In this document: piece after piece, positions 15,461 through 22,453 of the stretch
How positions within the stretch are numbered: position 1 is the first letter of the stretch
How the letters are laid out: each line of letters begins with the position of its first letter
Source: a virus
DNA: 32,443 bases
IMG/VR virus record: IMGVR_UViG_3300008735_000056
Location: 1-32,443 of that record
Direction: 5' to 3' (one strand)
Position numbers and translations under genes: made by a program
The notes under the pieces: generated by a model
The model's input: only the letters and a program-made list of their open reading frames with translations
Told to the model about the DNA's origin: nothing
Databases searched by the model: none

Positions 15461-17353
15461 ATGTCACAGCAAATGCCATTATTTGCCCCAGAAAGTTCAT
15501 GGGCACCTCCACAGGTGCTTCCTGATCTAAGTAGTGCTAAAGAAATAGCTATAGACTTAGAGACGCGTGATCCCGATCTTATTATTAAAGGTCCAGGATG
15601 GGCAACAAACACAGGGGAAGTGGTTGGCGTGGCGATAGCGACTGCTGATTGGTCAGGGTATTTACCCTTTAAACATCAAGGAGGAGGAAACTTAGAAAAA
15701 GACTTTGTGGTTAGTTGGCTTAAAAAACAGTTAGCTACCCCCAGTGATAAAGTTTTTCATAATGCTTTGTACGATGTAGGCTGGTTAAGACGTATGGGCT
15801 TAGAAGTGTCTGGTAAGATACAAGATACCATGATTGCTGCACCTTTAATTAATGAAAACCGAAATAGATATTCATTAGATTCTTTAGGATCAGAGTATTG
15901 TGGTGAACGTAAAGATGAAGCGTTGCTTAAAGAAGCAGCCAATTCTTTTGGAGTTGACCCAAAAGCTGAAATGTGGAAGCTACCAGCTAATTATGTTGGA
16001 CCTTACGCAGAGCAGGATGCTGTACTGACATTAAAGCTGTGGTATAAGCTAAGAGACCTATTAGAAAAAGAGGAGGTAGACCAAATATACTCCTTAGAAA
16101 GAGAGTTATTACCTCTACTATTAGATATGCGTTGGAAAGGTGTGAGGGTAGATGAAAAAGCAGCAGAACAAAAGGCTACTTTCTTACTAAAAGAGGAACA
16201 AAGGCTACTTTCTGAAATCAAAAAAGATTACGGAGTACCGATTGAAGTTTGGAATGCTAAGTCAATAGCTAGAGCATTTGATAAAGCTGACCTCACTTAC
16301 CCTAGAACAGCTAAGATTAATGCACCTAGCTTTACTGCTCAATGGTTAGAAAGCCATAGTCACCCTTTACCACAATCTATTGTAAAAGCACGTAAATATA
16401 ATAAGATGCGTACTACTTTTATAGATAAGATGATCTTTGAGCACTCTCATAACGGTAGGATACACGGTCAAATGCATCCTTTACGTTCTGATGATGGGGG
16501 TACGGTGACAGGTCGGTTTAGTTATAGCACACCAAACCTACAACAAGTTCCCGCAAGGGATCCAGAACTTGGACCTTTAATACGTGGGTTGTTTATTCCA
16601 GAGGAGGGATGTCTTTGGGGAGCCTTTGACTATAGCCAACAGGAACCTCGCTTAACTGTTCATTATGCTGCTCTTACTAATCAACCAGGAGCACAGAATG
16701 CAGTAGAACAGTATACAGATCAAAACGCAGATTTTCATCAAATAGTGGCAGACATGGCTAATATACCTAGAAAACAGGCAAAAGATATCAACCTTGCTTT
16801 GTCTTATGGTATGGGAAAAAAGAAGTTAATCTCAATGCTGGGTATTTCAGATACGGAAGCAGAAGACTTAATTTCTAAGTACCATAAACGAGTACCTTTT
16901 GTTAAGGCTTTAGCTGACTCCTGTATGCGTAATGCTAGTAATCGTGGGTTTATTACCACCTTACTGGGTAGAAAGTGCAGGTTTAACCTATTTGAACCGA
17001 GACAAGTTAGAAACGTGCCTATCCCCTATGAGGAAGCTTCAGAAAAATGGGGGGAGGAGAATATAATTCGAGCCTTCACCTATAAAGCATTAAACCGCTT
17101 GATACAAGGTTCCGCAGCAGATATGACAAAGAAAGCGATGGTTGAGTTATACAAAGAAGGATACGTACCACATATACAAGTACACGATGAACTAGATATA
17201 TCAATAGAAACAAAACAACAAGCAAAAGAAATAAAAGAAATAATGGAAAATTGTGTGCAACTAGAAGTCCCCAACTCAGTAGATGCAGAAGCAGGTGTCA
17301 ACTGGGGTAAGGCAACAACACCCTATGAGGAGGCTTTTAATGAAAGGGATTAG
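15461..17353 (+). CDS. polA: DNA polymerase I, family A, with 3'-5' exonuclease
   Basis: Replicative polymerase, 630 residues, without the 5'-3' exonuclease domain. The proofreading exonuclease is intact: exo I AIDLET (D32, E34), exo II HNALYDVGWL (N101, D105), exo III Y182-x3-D186. The polymerase domain has TGRFSYSTPNLQQVP (350-364), motif A FDYSQQEPR (D390), the O-helix RKQAKDINLALSYG (R437, K441, Y449, G450) and motif C VHDE (574-577). At the place of E. coli F762 there is Leu (L445), a form common among marine viral polymerases. If the phage makes modified dNTPs, this enzyme must take them in. The gene starts right after the upstream stop. Confidence 0.96.
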   Translation: MSQQMPLFAPESSWAPPQVLPDLSSAKEIAIDLETRDPDLIIKGPGWATNTGEVVGVAIATADWSGYLPFKHQGGGNLEKDFVVSWLKKQLATPSDKVFHNALYDVGWLRRMGLEVSGKIQDTMIAAPLINENRNRYSLDSLGSEYCGERKDEALLKEAANSFGVDPKAEMWKLPANYVGPYAEQDAVLTLKLWYKLRDLLEKEEVDQIYSLERELLPLLLDMRWKGVRVDEKAAEQKATFLLKEEQRLLSEIKKDYGVPIEVWNAKSIARAFDKADLTYPRTAKINAPSFTAQWLESHSHPLPQSIVKARKYNKMRTTFIDKMIFEHSHNGRIHGQMHPLRSDDGGTVTGRFSYSTPNLQQVPARDPELGPLIRGLFIPEEGCLWGAFDYSQQEPRLTVHYAALTNQPGAQNAVEQYTDQNADFHQIVADMANIPRKQAKDINLALSYGMGKKKLISMLGISDTEAEDLISKYHKRVPFVKALADSCMRNASNRGFITTLLGRKCRFNLFEPRQVRNVPIPYEEASEKWGEENIIRAFTYKALNRLIQGSAADMTKKAMVELYKEGYVPHIQVHDELDISIETKQQAKEIKEIMENCVQLEVPNSVDAEAGVNWGKATTPYEEAFNERD

Positions 17354-17657
17354 TGAAGAAAACCAAAAGATACAGTTTGATAGAAATAGTGTCATTTATA
17401 AACAGTATAAGGATACTGATATTACAATGGACGGATTAGCTGACGAGTATAACTTAACCAAGCAACGTGTTTGGCAGATTATTAGACGTTGCCAATTAGG
17501 AAACGGTGACTACTATCACGGTTATGTAAGGTATAAAGAAAAAGAGGATTCCCTCAAAGATCTTGGAGTAACAGGCAACCGCCTTCATGCACTTATGCGT
17601 AAGTGGATGACCGATCAAGGTGCAAAAATGATCAAGCTTCGAGATGAAAGAGAGTAA
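17340..17657 (+). CDS. Small helix-turn-helix protein
   Basis: 105 residues from the ATG at 17340, chosen because GAGGAGG stands 6 bp ahead; an upstream in-frame start at 17283 lies deep in the polymerase gene. Residues about 31-52 read MDGLADEYNLTKQRVWQIIRR, a clear helix-turn-helix of the sigma region 4 or resolvase kind (LA-x-x-Y-x-L-T-x-x-R-V-x-Q-I). The C-terminal part is basic and helical. It could be a transcription regulator of the phage's own promoters or a DNA-binding accessory of the polymerase. It overlaps the polymerase end by 14 bp and the next gene by 14 bp. Confidence 0.7.
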   Translation: MKGISEENQKIQFDRNSVIYKQYKDTDITMDGLADEYNLTKQRVWQIIRRCQLGNGDYYHGYVRYKEKEDSLKDLGVTGNRLHALMRKWMTDQGAKMIKLRDERE

Positions 17658-18024
17658 TCTCTGGAATAATTTACGCAAAAAGCTTTCTGAAGTTCTCTGG
17701 CAACGAATTGAAACAGGGGGAACTGGCAGAGGGATTGCGGATGTTTTTGGGGTTTACAGTTCCAACTGCTGCTGGGTAGAGCTTAAAGTCACGAACACTA
17801 ACGCAGTTAAACTACGACCTGAACAAATAGCTTGGCTTATTAAATTTGGTGAGGCAGGTGTGCCAACATACATTCTCGTGGGAACTGATAAAAGAAAATT
17901 ATATCTTTTTTCTGGGCTTGATGCACGCGAGGTAAGGGATCAAGGGTTAAAGCATCCTAGCCTATTAGAACTAAGTGCTCCTTACGACTGGAACGCTTTA
18001 AGAAACATTTTATTTAGTAAATAA
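17644..18024 (+). CDS. VRR-NUC-like / Holliday-junction-resolvase-type nuclease
   Basis: 126 residues, the usual length of stand-alone VRR-NUC domains. Visible PD-(D/E)XK pattern: an early Glu (LWNNLRKKLSEVLWQRIETG), the Asp of GIADVFGV, the E-x-K of CWVELKVTN, and the closing PEQIAWLIKFGEAGVPTYILV with its Gln. Such proteins cut branched or flap DNA; in phages they resolve recombination or replication junctions before packaging. It is the last gene of the long early operon and overlaps the HTH gene. A promoter for the next unit begins only 5 bp after its stop. Confidence 0.8.
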   Translation: MKESNLWNNLRKKLSEVLWQRIETGGTGRGIADVFGVYSSNCCWVELKVTNTNAVKLRPEQIAWLIKFGEAGVPTYILVGTDKRKLYLFSGLDAREVRDQGLKHPSLLELSAPYDWNALRNILFSK

Positions 18025-18029
18025 ATCCT

Positions 18030-18057
18030 TTTACATTCAAACTATCCTACTTAAAAT
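18030..18057 (+). promoter_or_regulatory. Promoter of the structured RNA, TTTACATTCAAA type
   Basis: TTTACA (18030-18035), 16-bp spacer, TAAAAT (18052-18057). The first twelve bases, TTTACATTCAAA, are identical in the promoters at 21858 and 23656. An inverted repeat TAGGT-N6-ACCTA (18075-18090) follows just after the expected start. Confidence 0.7.
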
Positions 18058-18063
18058 ATAGGT

Positions 18064-18423
18064 AAGTAAGTAAATAGGTTGATTGACCTAGTGGGCAACA
18101 TAATGGAGCCTTTTGTCCAGAGTTATGAATAAGGCATTAGATATTTCAAGTGTTTATTTACTAGGCTAGAGGACACCGTGCATACAGCTCGAGCAAATGT
18201 GATATACAACAAGCAATGCCGTCACCGTTGTCCTTTAGCTGACTGAGTTTTATGAATTGATACCCCAGCAGGCGGTGGGGAAATAATAACACCTGCAACG
18301 GAAGCTGTTCAATATCTCCCATGCGGGAAATAGCATTTTCCGACAGAGCTTTTTAATTATCGTTTGAGGCTCTGTTGAACGGTGATTTCGAGGGTGAACT
18401 GGAAACAGTTCACCCGATTTTTT
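18064..18423 (+). ncRNA. Putative structured noncoding RNA, about 360 nt
   Basis: The 545-bp gap between the nuclease and the DUF932 gene has no reading frame worth calling, but holds its own promoter, dense base pairing and an intrinsic terminator. Visible elements: TAGGT/ACCTA (18075-18090); a long hairpin 18170-18234 closed by AGGACA/TGTCCT with inner CG and GCAT/ATGC pairs; an H-type pseudoknot 18263-18296 in which CCCCA pairs with TGGGG and the loop GCAGG pairs with CCTGC; a stacked hairpin 18299-18342 with CGGAA/TTCCG, GCT/AGC and TCCC/GGGA; ACAGAGC/GCTCTGT (18343-18375); then the terminator. This is more structure than chance spacing should give. I do not recognise it as tmRNA, RNase P RNA, 6S RNA or a group I intron. 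Function is unknown. Confidence 0.65.
18392..18423 (+). terminator. Intrinsic terminator of the structured RNA
   Basis: A perfect 10-bp stem, GGGTGAACTG with CAGTTCACCC, capped by a GAAA tetraloop, then GA and six T residues. It ends the noncoding RNA before the next promoter. Confidence 0.9.
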
Positions 18424-18463
18424 ACAAATCTTCGCAATTCACTAGCCATTCTTTACAACTCCC

Positions 18464-18509
18464 TTTACAATGGGGTAGTCATAACTAAACTATCCTTACC
18501 TAATAGGTA
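18464..18509 (+). promoter_or_regulatory. Promoter and TACCTA palindrome before the DUF932 gene
   Basis: TTTACA (18464-18469), 16-bp spacer, TAAACT (18486-18491). A perfect palindrome, TACCTA-A-TAGGTA (18497-18509), covers the expected start of transcription and looks like an operator. A 60-bp leader then leads to a strong AAGGAG site before the ATG at 18570. Confidence 0.55.
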
Positions 18510-18569
18510 GTGCTTTATGTATTGTCTATATAGGTGGGTTATTTAACAATAATAATATAAGGAGACTAT

Positions 18570-19604
18570 ATGGCACATATGGTAGAAACCATGGCTTATG
18601 CTGGTGAAGTCCCTTGGCACGGATTAGGAGTCCAAGTTGATGACAACTTATCTCCTGAAGAAATGCTAAAGGTGGCTGGTTTGGATTGGACTGTTAGTAG
18701 ACGACACATGTTTACGCATACCACTCCAGAATTTAACGAAGCCGATCCCGAGTTCATGCCTGTTGATGGTTATCACGTACTCGTACGAGATAGTGATCAA
18801 AAGACACTTGGACCTTGTGGACCTGACTTCATTCCTACCCAAAACCGTGAAGCGTTTACCTTCTTTAAAAAGTTCACCGATGCAGGAGACATGAAAATGG
18901 AAACTGCTGGTTCTTTAAAAGACGGTAGACAAGTCTGGGGATTAGCGAAACTAAATGATAGCTTCGTTCTTCCAGGAGACGACAAGGTTGAAGGTTATTT
19001 GCTAGTGGCGGTGGCTCATCAATGGGGTAAAGCTAATGAAATTAGATTTACACCAATACGTGTAGTGTGTAATAACACGCTCAGTATGGCGATGAGCAAA
19101 GAGGGTAAAAGAGGTGTATTTAAAATGCCTCACCTTAGAGCATTTGATAATGAGATCATTATTGCTGCAGAGGAAGCCCTCGGAATTGCTTCTAATAAAA
19201 TGCAAAACTATAAAGAACAAGCAGAGTTTTTGACTACTAAAAAGTACAAAAAAGATTCTGTAGTTACTTTTATAGCTGATCTTTTACAACCTGACTTACT
19301 AATAGAGCAAAATGAGCTTGAAAAAGAGTCAGACGTTAGAAAGATTGCTGCACGTCAAACCATGCTAGATGAGTTTAAGAAAACTCCTAGCTTAGTGTAT
19401 GACGCTTTAGAACAACAGCCAGGAGCAAACCTAGTATCTTCTAAAGGTACATGGTGGGGAGCATACAACGCTGTAACTTTTATAGTAGACCACAAATGGG
19501 GATACGATAGAGATTCAGCAATTCACAACGCTTGGTTCGGAACTCGTAGTAAACTAAAGGAAAGAGCATTAGACAAGGCGATTGAGTATGCCAAAGCAGC
19601 ATGA
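18570..19604 (+). CDS. DUF932 / phage-plasmid-like protein
   Basis: 344 residues with the family hallmarks: a start HMVETMAYAGEVPWHGLG, the segment DWTVSRR, the long beta-rich middle ending in FTPIRVVCNNTLSMA, and a C-terminal helical part with WGAYNAVTFIVDH. Known members lie on phages and plasmids; their biochemical role is not settled. A strong ribosome site (TAAGGAGA) and an own promoter after the structured RNA point to high expression. It opens a new transcription unit with the small gene that overlaps its 3' end. Confidence 0.85.
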   Translation: MAHMVETMAYAGEVPWHGLGVQVDDNLSPEEMLKVAGLDWTVSRRHMFTHTTPEFNEADPEFMPVDGYHVLVRDSDQKTLGPCGPDFIPTQNREAFTFFKKFTDAGDMKMETAGSLKDGRQVWGLAKLNDSFVLPGDDKVEGYLLVAVAHQWGKANEIRFTPIRVVCNNTLSMAMSKEGKRGVFKMPHLRAFDNEIIIAAEEALGIASNKMQNYKEQAEFLTTKKYKKDSVVTFIADLLQPDLLIEQNELEKESDVRKIAARQTMLDEFKKTPSLVYDALEQQPGANLVSSKGTWWGAYNAVTFIVDHKWGYDRDSAIHNAWFGTRSKLKERALDKAIEYAKAA

Positions 19605-19884
19605 TAACATGGTAGTTACAGATTCTCTTGAAGAAATTGAAGAGAAAACGATGGAAGTTGCACAAAAACTTTCAGCCTTTGCTGAAGAACTTGCACAGAC
19701 TGGGGATTATCACCCCAGTCTCCTCGTTTCAGGGTTTTTATGGGCAGCAGTCTACATGGCGATAACGCCTGAAGACTCAAATGACCCATTTTTACTTACG
19801 GACGATGAATTACGAGAAGTGATGATACAAGCGATCAGTGACGGTTTTGAAAAGTTTCGTGGTGTAACTAACACATATCACTAA
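19588..19884 (+). CDS. Hypothetical small helical protein
   Basis: 98 residues from the ATG at 19588, which has AAGG nine bases upstream and overlaps the end of the DUF932 gene; a TTG at 19582 and an ATG at 19609 are alternatives. The product is acidic and mostly helical (LEEIEEKTMEVAQKLSAFAE; LVSGFLWAAVYMAITPED; DDELREVMIQAISDGFEKF). No family recognised. The gene contains a perfect 8-bp hairpin, GACTGGGG with CCCCAGTC (19698-19720), which is unusual inside coding sequence. Confidence 0.6.
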   Translation: MPKQHDNMVVTDSLEEIEEKTMEVAQKLSAFAEELAQTGDYHPSLLVSGFLWAAVYMAITPEDSNDPFLLTDDELREVMIQAISDGFEKFRGVTNTYH

Positions 19885-19888
19885 TCAC

Positions 19889-19917
19889 TTTACTTTTAAA
19901 TTAAAATAAAGTAGAGT
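19889..19917 (+). promoter_or_regulatory. Weak promoter candidate
   Basis: TTTACT (19889-19894), a 17-bp AT-only spacer, TAGAGT (19912-19917). A partial inverted repeat of CTTTA/TAAAG type covers it. The next ATG at 19941 has TAGGAGAG ahead. The -10 is poor, so confidence is low. Confidence 0.4.
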
Positions 19918-19940
19918 AAGACAAAAGATAGGAGAGACGT

Positions 19941-20468
19941 ATGTCAAAACAAGACCCAAGTGTCGAGTACGCTATAGGTGTACTTTCTGATGGTACTGTT
20001 GTAAAAACAGATGATGTAGCTAAAATGCCCATGGGCATTAAATATGCAGTAAACCCAAGCGGTATGTCCAGCTGGCAAACTGCCTTCATCACCCAGCTTT
20101 ACAACAAATATGCCGATAAACCAGTGAAAAAGTTTAAAGATAAAGATACTGCTGCAAAGCGAACCTTTGAACTTTTATCTGAAAAAGCAGAGGAATATGT
20201 TCCTGCTCCGTTACCTAAAAGTGTAAAAGCAAAAGTGACGGCAGCACCCTCGAAAACTAAAAGAAATCGCAGCAAACTGGACCCAACTAGAAAGGTACGA
20301 ATCGTTGAAGAACGTACCGCTAAAGTTCAGTCAGGTGTGATTAAAAATAGATTGGAACATTACAAGGGAAATCCTAGAGTTCAAGCTATTCTTGATAAGA
20401 ATATCGAAGACTTAGGACCACGTGATATAGCTTATGATGCAAAACAAGGCTATATTGAATTATATTAA
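19941..20468 (+). CDS. Hypothetical protein with basic linker
   Basis: 175 residues. A folded N-terminal part (YAIGVLSDGTVVKTDDVAKM; SSWQTAFITQLYNKY), a Pro/Lys/Ala-rich linker (about 85-115) and a charged C-terminus with RKVRIVEERTAK and NPRVQAILDKNIEDLGPRDI. The linker with KTKRNRSKLDPTRK suggests nucleic-acid contact. No family recognised. The gene has its own ribosome site (TAGGAGAG) and is closed by a perfect terminator, so it may be transcribed alone or with the DUF932 unit. Confidence 0.65.
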   Translation: MSKQDPSVEYAIGVLSDGTVVKTDDVAKMPMGIKYAVNPSGMSSWQTAFITQLYNKYADKPVKKFKDKDTAAKRTFELLSEKAEEYVPAPLPKSVKAKVTAAPSKTKRNRSKLDPTRKVRIVEERTAKVQSGVIKNRLEHYKGNPRVQAILDKNIEDLGPRDIAYDAKQGYIELY

Positions 20469-20475
20469 TCTAATT

Positions 20476-20503
20476 GGGAGAGCTTCGGCTCTCCCCTTTT
20501 TTT
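20476..20503 (+). terminator. Intrinsic terminator with TTCG loop
   Basis: GGGAGAGC pairs perfectly with GCTCTCCC across a TTCG tetraloop, followed by C and seven T residues. This is the clearest terminator of the window. The ribosome site of the next gene begins two bases after it. Confidence 0.95.
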
Positions 20504-20513
20504 AGGAGAAATT

Positions 20514-20654
20514 ATGGCAAAACAGTTTAGAACATTTTCCAGTCTTCTTCTCAAACATGTTAAGAAAACTTCTATAGGAAGAAATCCTGGAACTTCTACC
20601 ATGAATAAACACAAGAAAAGAAGTCTTAAAAAATACAGAGGACAAGGAAAATGA
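20514..20654 (+). CDS. Small basic phage protein ending in KKYRGQGK
   Basis: 46 residues with a strong TAGGAGAAATT ribosome site. The product, beginning MAKQFRTFSSLLLKHVKK and ending in RSLKKYRGQGK, is very basic. The closing K-K-Y-R-G-Q-G motif is one I have met in many small phage proteins, so it is likely a real conserved family without known role. It follows the terminator directly, so it depends on readthrough or an unseen start. Its TGA overlaps the ATG of the next tiny gene. Confidence 0.7.
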   Translation: MAKQFRTFSSLLLKHVKKTSIGRNPGTSTMNKHKKRSLKKYRGQGK

Positions 20655-20716
20655 TGCGATATGACTATATAATAATAGCATTGGTTGTTATACTTATTGT
20701 GGGGGTAGCTGTATAA
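20651..20716 (+). CDS. 21-residue membrane peptide
   Basis: ATGATGCGATATG starts on the ATGA overlap with the upstream gene and ends on a TAATG overlap with the next, filling the gap without a spare base. The product MMRYDYIIIALVVILIVGVAV is one hydrophobic helix. The exact coupling on both sides argues that it is translated. Role unknown. Confidence 0.5.
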   Translation: MMRYDYIIIALVVILIVGVAV

Positions 20717-21198
20717 TGAGTGTTGTAGTAAGTGGTGGATTTGACCCTATCCATATAGGGCATTTAAGAATGTTTAATGAAGCTAAAGCTTTAGCTTCAG
20801 AATTTACAGGAAAATTGATCGTTATTGTAAATAATGACGAGTTCCTGTTAGAAAAGAAAGGTTATGTTTTTATGCCTTTTGAACAACGGATGGAAATTAT
20901 AGGGGGATTTAAACCTGTGGATATAGTAGTTCCTTCTATTGACACTGACCAAACGGTTTGTGAGACTTTAAAAGAATTATGCGAGGTTCCCTCTAACAAT
21001 ATACGCACATTTGCTAACGGAGGCGATAGAAAAAGCAAAGAACACATCCCCGAAGCTGGAATTTGTGAGCATTACGGTGTACGCCTGATGTTTAACATAG
21101 GTGGAGGAAAGGCTCAAGCGAGTTCTGATTTAGTGGAAAAAGTGTGGAAAACAAGATATGAACAACTATCTAATCAAAAACTTCCCTCTAGCCGTTAG
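20716..21198 (+). CDS. Cytidylyltransferase-like nucleotidyltransferase
   Basis: 160 residues with the HxGH signature GGFDPIHIGH (7-16), the nucleotide-binding FANGGDRKS (about 98-106) and a late SSDLVEK that stands for the ISSTxI-type motif. The length and order are those of small CTP/ATP transferases such as glycerol-3-phosphate cytidylyltransferase, the RfaE N-terminal-type heptose-phosphate adenylyltransferases or FMN adenylyltransferase. The substrate cannot be told. With the isomerase-type cupin 1.3 kb on, a role in sugar-nucleotide or glycan metabolism is plausible. It overlaps the next gene by 41 bp. Confidence 0.85.
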   Translation: MSVVVSGGFDPIHIGHLRMFNEAKALASEFTGKLIVIVNNDEFLLEKKGYVFMPFEQRMEIIGGFKPVDIVVPSIDTDQTVCETLKELCEVPSNNIRTFANGGDRKSKEHIPEAGICEHYGVRLMFNIGGGKAQASSDLVEKVWKTRYEQLSNQKLPSSR

Positions 21199-21853
21199 AT
21201 CAGAATGGATGATCGATGAGCAGGTAGCTGATCTAATTAAAACTGCTCTCCCCGAAATACTAAAGTTCGGTAAGTCATTAGGGAAAAATGACTTAAAAGA
21301 AACTGTTTTGCGTAGTCAAATTAAAGAACCTGTTAAAGAGGTCTACACAACACCTCTTTTTAAACCTGATTTTTGTGAAATGCTATTAGATGAAGTAGAG
21401 AATATGAAGCTCTATTTTAATTTTGAACCTAACCCTGAAGAAGATGAACTCAGGCAAATACCCGAAATTATATTAGAACAGTTTGCTCCTGATATATTTT
21501 TATCTATGATGAGTGTGGTTTATTCTGTTATGAACCCTATTTTTATGGTACTGTGGCAACGCTATATAGAAACAGCCTACAGTATTCAAATAGCTAATTA
21601 CAATTTAAAGAACAAACAACAAGGTGCATGGCACCATGATCAAACTGCCGATATCAGCGTAGTAGTTCCCTTAAATACTGGTGACTATAAGGGCGGAGGC
21701 ACAGAATTTCTTGGCAGAGGGGTAGTTGATCCCTTACCTAGTGGTCATGCGTTGATTTTTCCTAGCTTTACCCACATGCATCGTGGTTTAGCAGTAGACA
21801 AAGGAGACCGTTACCTTCTGGTCTTCTGGCTTAAAACCGCAATTCCCGTTTAA
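21158..21853 (+). CDS. 2-oxoglutarate/Fe(II)-dependent oxygenase, prolyl-hydroxylase type
   Basis: 231 residues. The C-terminal double-stranded beta-helix carries the metal triad H159-x-D161 (AWHHDQTADISVVVPLN) and H206 or H208 (FTHMHRG), with R218 (KGDRYLLVFW) for 2-oxoglutarate. GGGTEFLGRGVVDPLPSGHALIFPS is the expected middle strand. The N-terminal 110 residues are helical and phage-specific. Substrate unknown: protein side chains are usual for this branch, but a base or sugar is possible given the neighbouring modification genes. The start overlaps the nucleotidyltransferase; a later ATG at 21206 would cut the N-terminus. The promoter of the next unit follows the stop. Confidence 0.85.
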   Translation: MNNYLIKNFPLAVRSEWMIDEQVADLIKTALPEILKFGKSLGKNDLKETVLRSQIKEPVKEVYTTPLFKPDFCEMLLDEVENMKLYFNFEPNPEEDELRQIPEIILEQFAPDIFLSMMSVVYSVMNPIFMVLWQRYIETAYSIQIANYNLKNKQQGAWHHDQTADISVVVPLNTGDYKGGGTEFLGRGVVDPLPSGHALIFPSFTHMHRGLAVDKGDRYLLVFWLKTAIPV

Positions 21854-21857
21854 CCCC

Positions 21858-21907
21858 TTTACATTCAAAACGTCAGGGGTATAATGTCCTTATAGGTATA
21901 AACCTAT
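21858..21907 (+). promoter_or_regulatory. Promoter TTTACA-N16-TATAAT with TAGGT inverted repeat
   Basis: TTTACA (21858-21863), 16-bp spacer, consensus TATAAT (21880-21885). The run from CCTTTACATTCAAAACGTC is shared with the promoter at 23656. A perfect repeat ATAGGT-N4-ACCTAT (21892-21907) lies at the expected transcript start and would form a 5' hairpin or operator. The next gene has AAAGGAG. Confidence 0.85.
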
Positions 21908-21931
21908 TTTGTAAACAAAAAAGGAGTAGAC

Positions 21932-22345
21932 ATGGGTGTATATAAATGTTTAAGTTACCCACAGCTCAAAAAAGCTGCAAAGCAAAGTGTCACTAATAAT
22001 TACAACCGACAAATTGATCCTGAAGAAATAACGGAAGAAATTTGTGGGTTAGAAAAGTCAGACACTGTGTTATTTCCTATAGATATGTATATGATACATA
22101 GGCATAGGGAGGGAAAGCCCTGTAAAGCCCACATTCGAGCTTTTGTGATAAGCCCTCATAGTAAATTATGTATAGATTTTAATAAGGAACTCTTCGATAC
22201 ACTACAAACTGTCGATATGGACAACTTACGTGGTTCAATTGAGTTACCTGAAGACCAACCTACCTTTACCGTTGTTAATTCTGACCCTTTAAGTGAGGAA
22301 GACACGACTGGTGAAGCGACAGGAGCCTATGTGGATCAAGATTAA
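21932..22345 (+). CDS. Hypothetical acidic protein
   Basis: 137 residues with a strong AAAAGGAG ribosome site under a consensus promoter, so probably well expressed. The N-terminal part (YPQLKKAAKQSVTNNYNR) is helical; the centre has beta strands (CKAHIRAFVISPHSKLCIDF); the last 35 residues are acidic and disordered (PLSEEDTTGEATGAYVDQD). I recognise no family. It heads the unit containing a membrane peptide, the cupin and the zinc-ribbon protein. Confidence 0.65.
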   Translation: MGVYKCLSYPQLKKAAKQSVTNNYNRQIDPEEITEEICGLEKSDTVLFPIDMYMIHRHREGKPCKAHIRAFVISPHSKLCIDFNKELFDTLQTVDMDNLRGSIELPEDQPTFTVVNSDPLSEEDTTGEATGAYVDQD

Positions 22346-22356
22346 CAAGGAAGTTT

Positions 22357-22452
22357 ATGTTAGGTGCGATATTAGAAATACTGTTTTGGATCTTTTACGT
22401 TGTTATGGGAGCGGTTGTCTTTTTTCATTGGGTAGGAATACTGTTTTTCTAA
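22357..22452 (+). CDS. 31-residue single-span membrane peptide
   Basis: ATG at 22357 with CAAGGAAG ahead. The product is nearly all hydrophobic (LGAILEILFWIFYVVMGAVV, then FFHWVGILFF), one long helix. It fits between its neighbours with a 1-bp gap to the next ATG. A phage inner-membrane peptide of unknown role. Confidence 0.55.
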   Translation: MLGAILEILFWIFYVVMGAVVFFHWVGILFF

Positions 22453-22453
22453 G

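Noticed and set aside
18164-18250. tmRNA-like tag reading GCA AAT ... PLAD stop
   Set aside because: A frame ending in P-L-A-D resembles a proteolysis tag, but no tRNA-like acceptor, T-loop sequence or CCA end is found, and the frame sits in a hairpin.
18064-18423. Group I intron or RNase P RNA
   Set aside because: The conserved core sequences of those RNAs are not present, and there is no split gene around the region.
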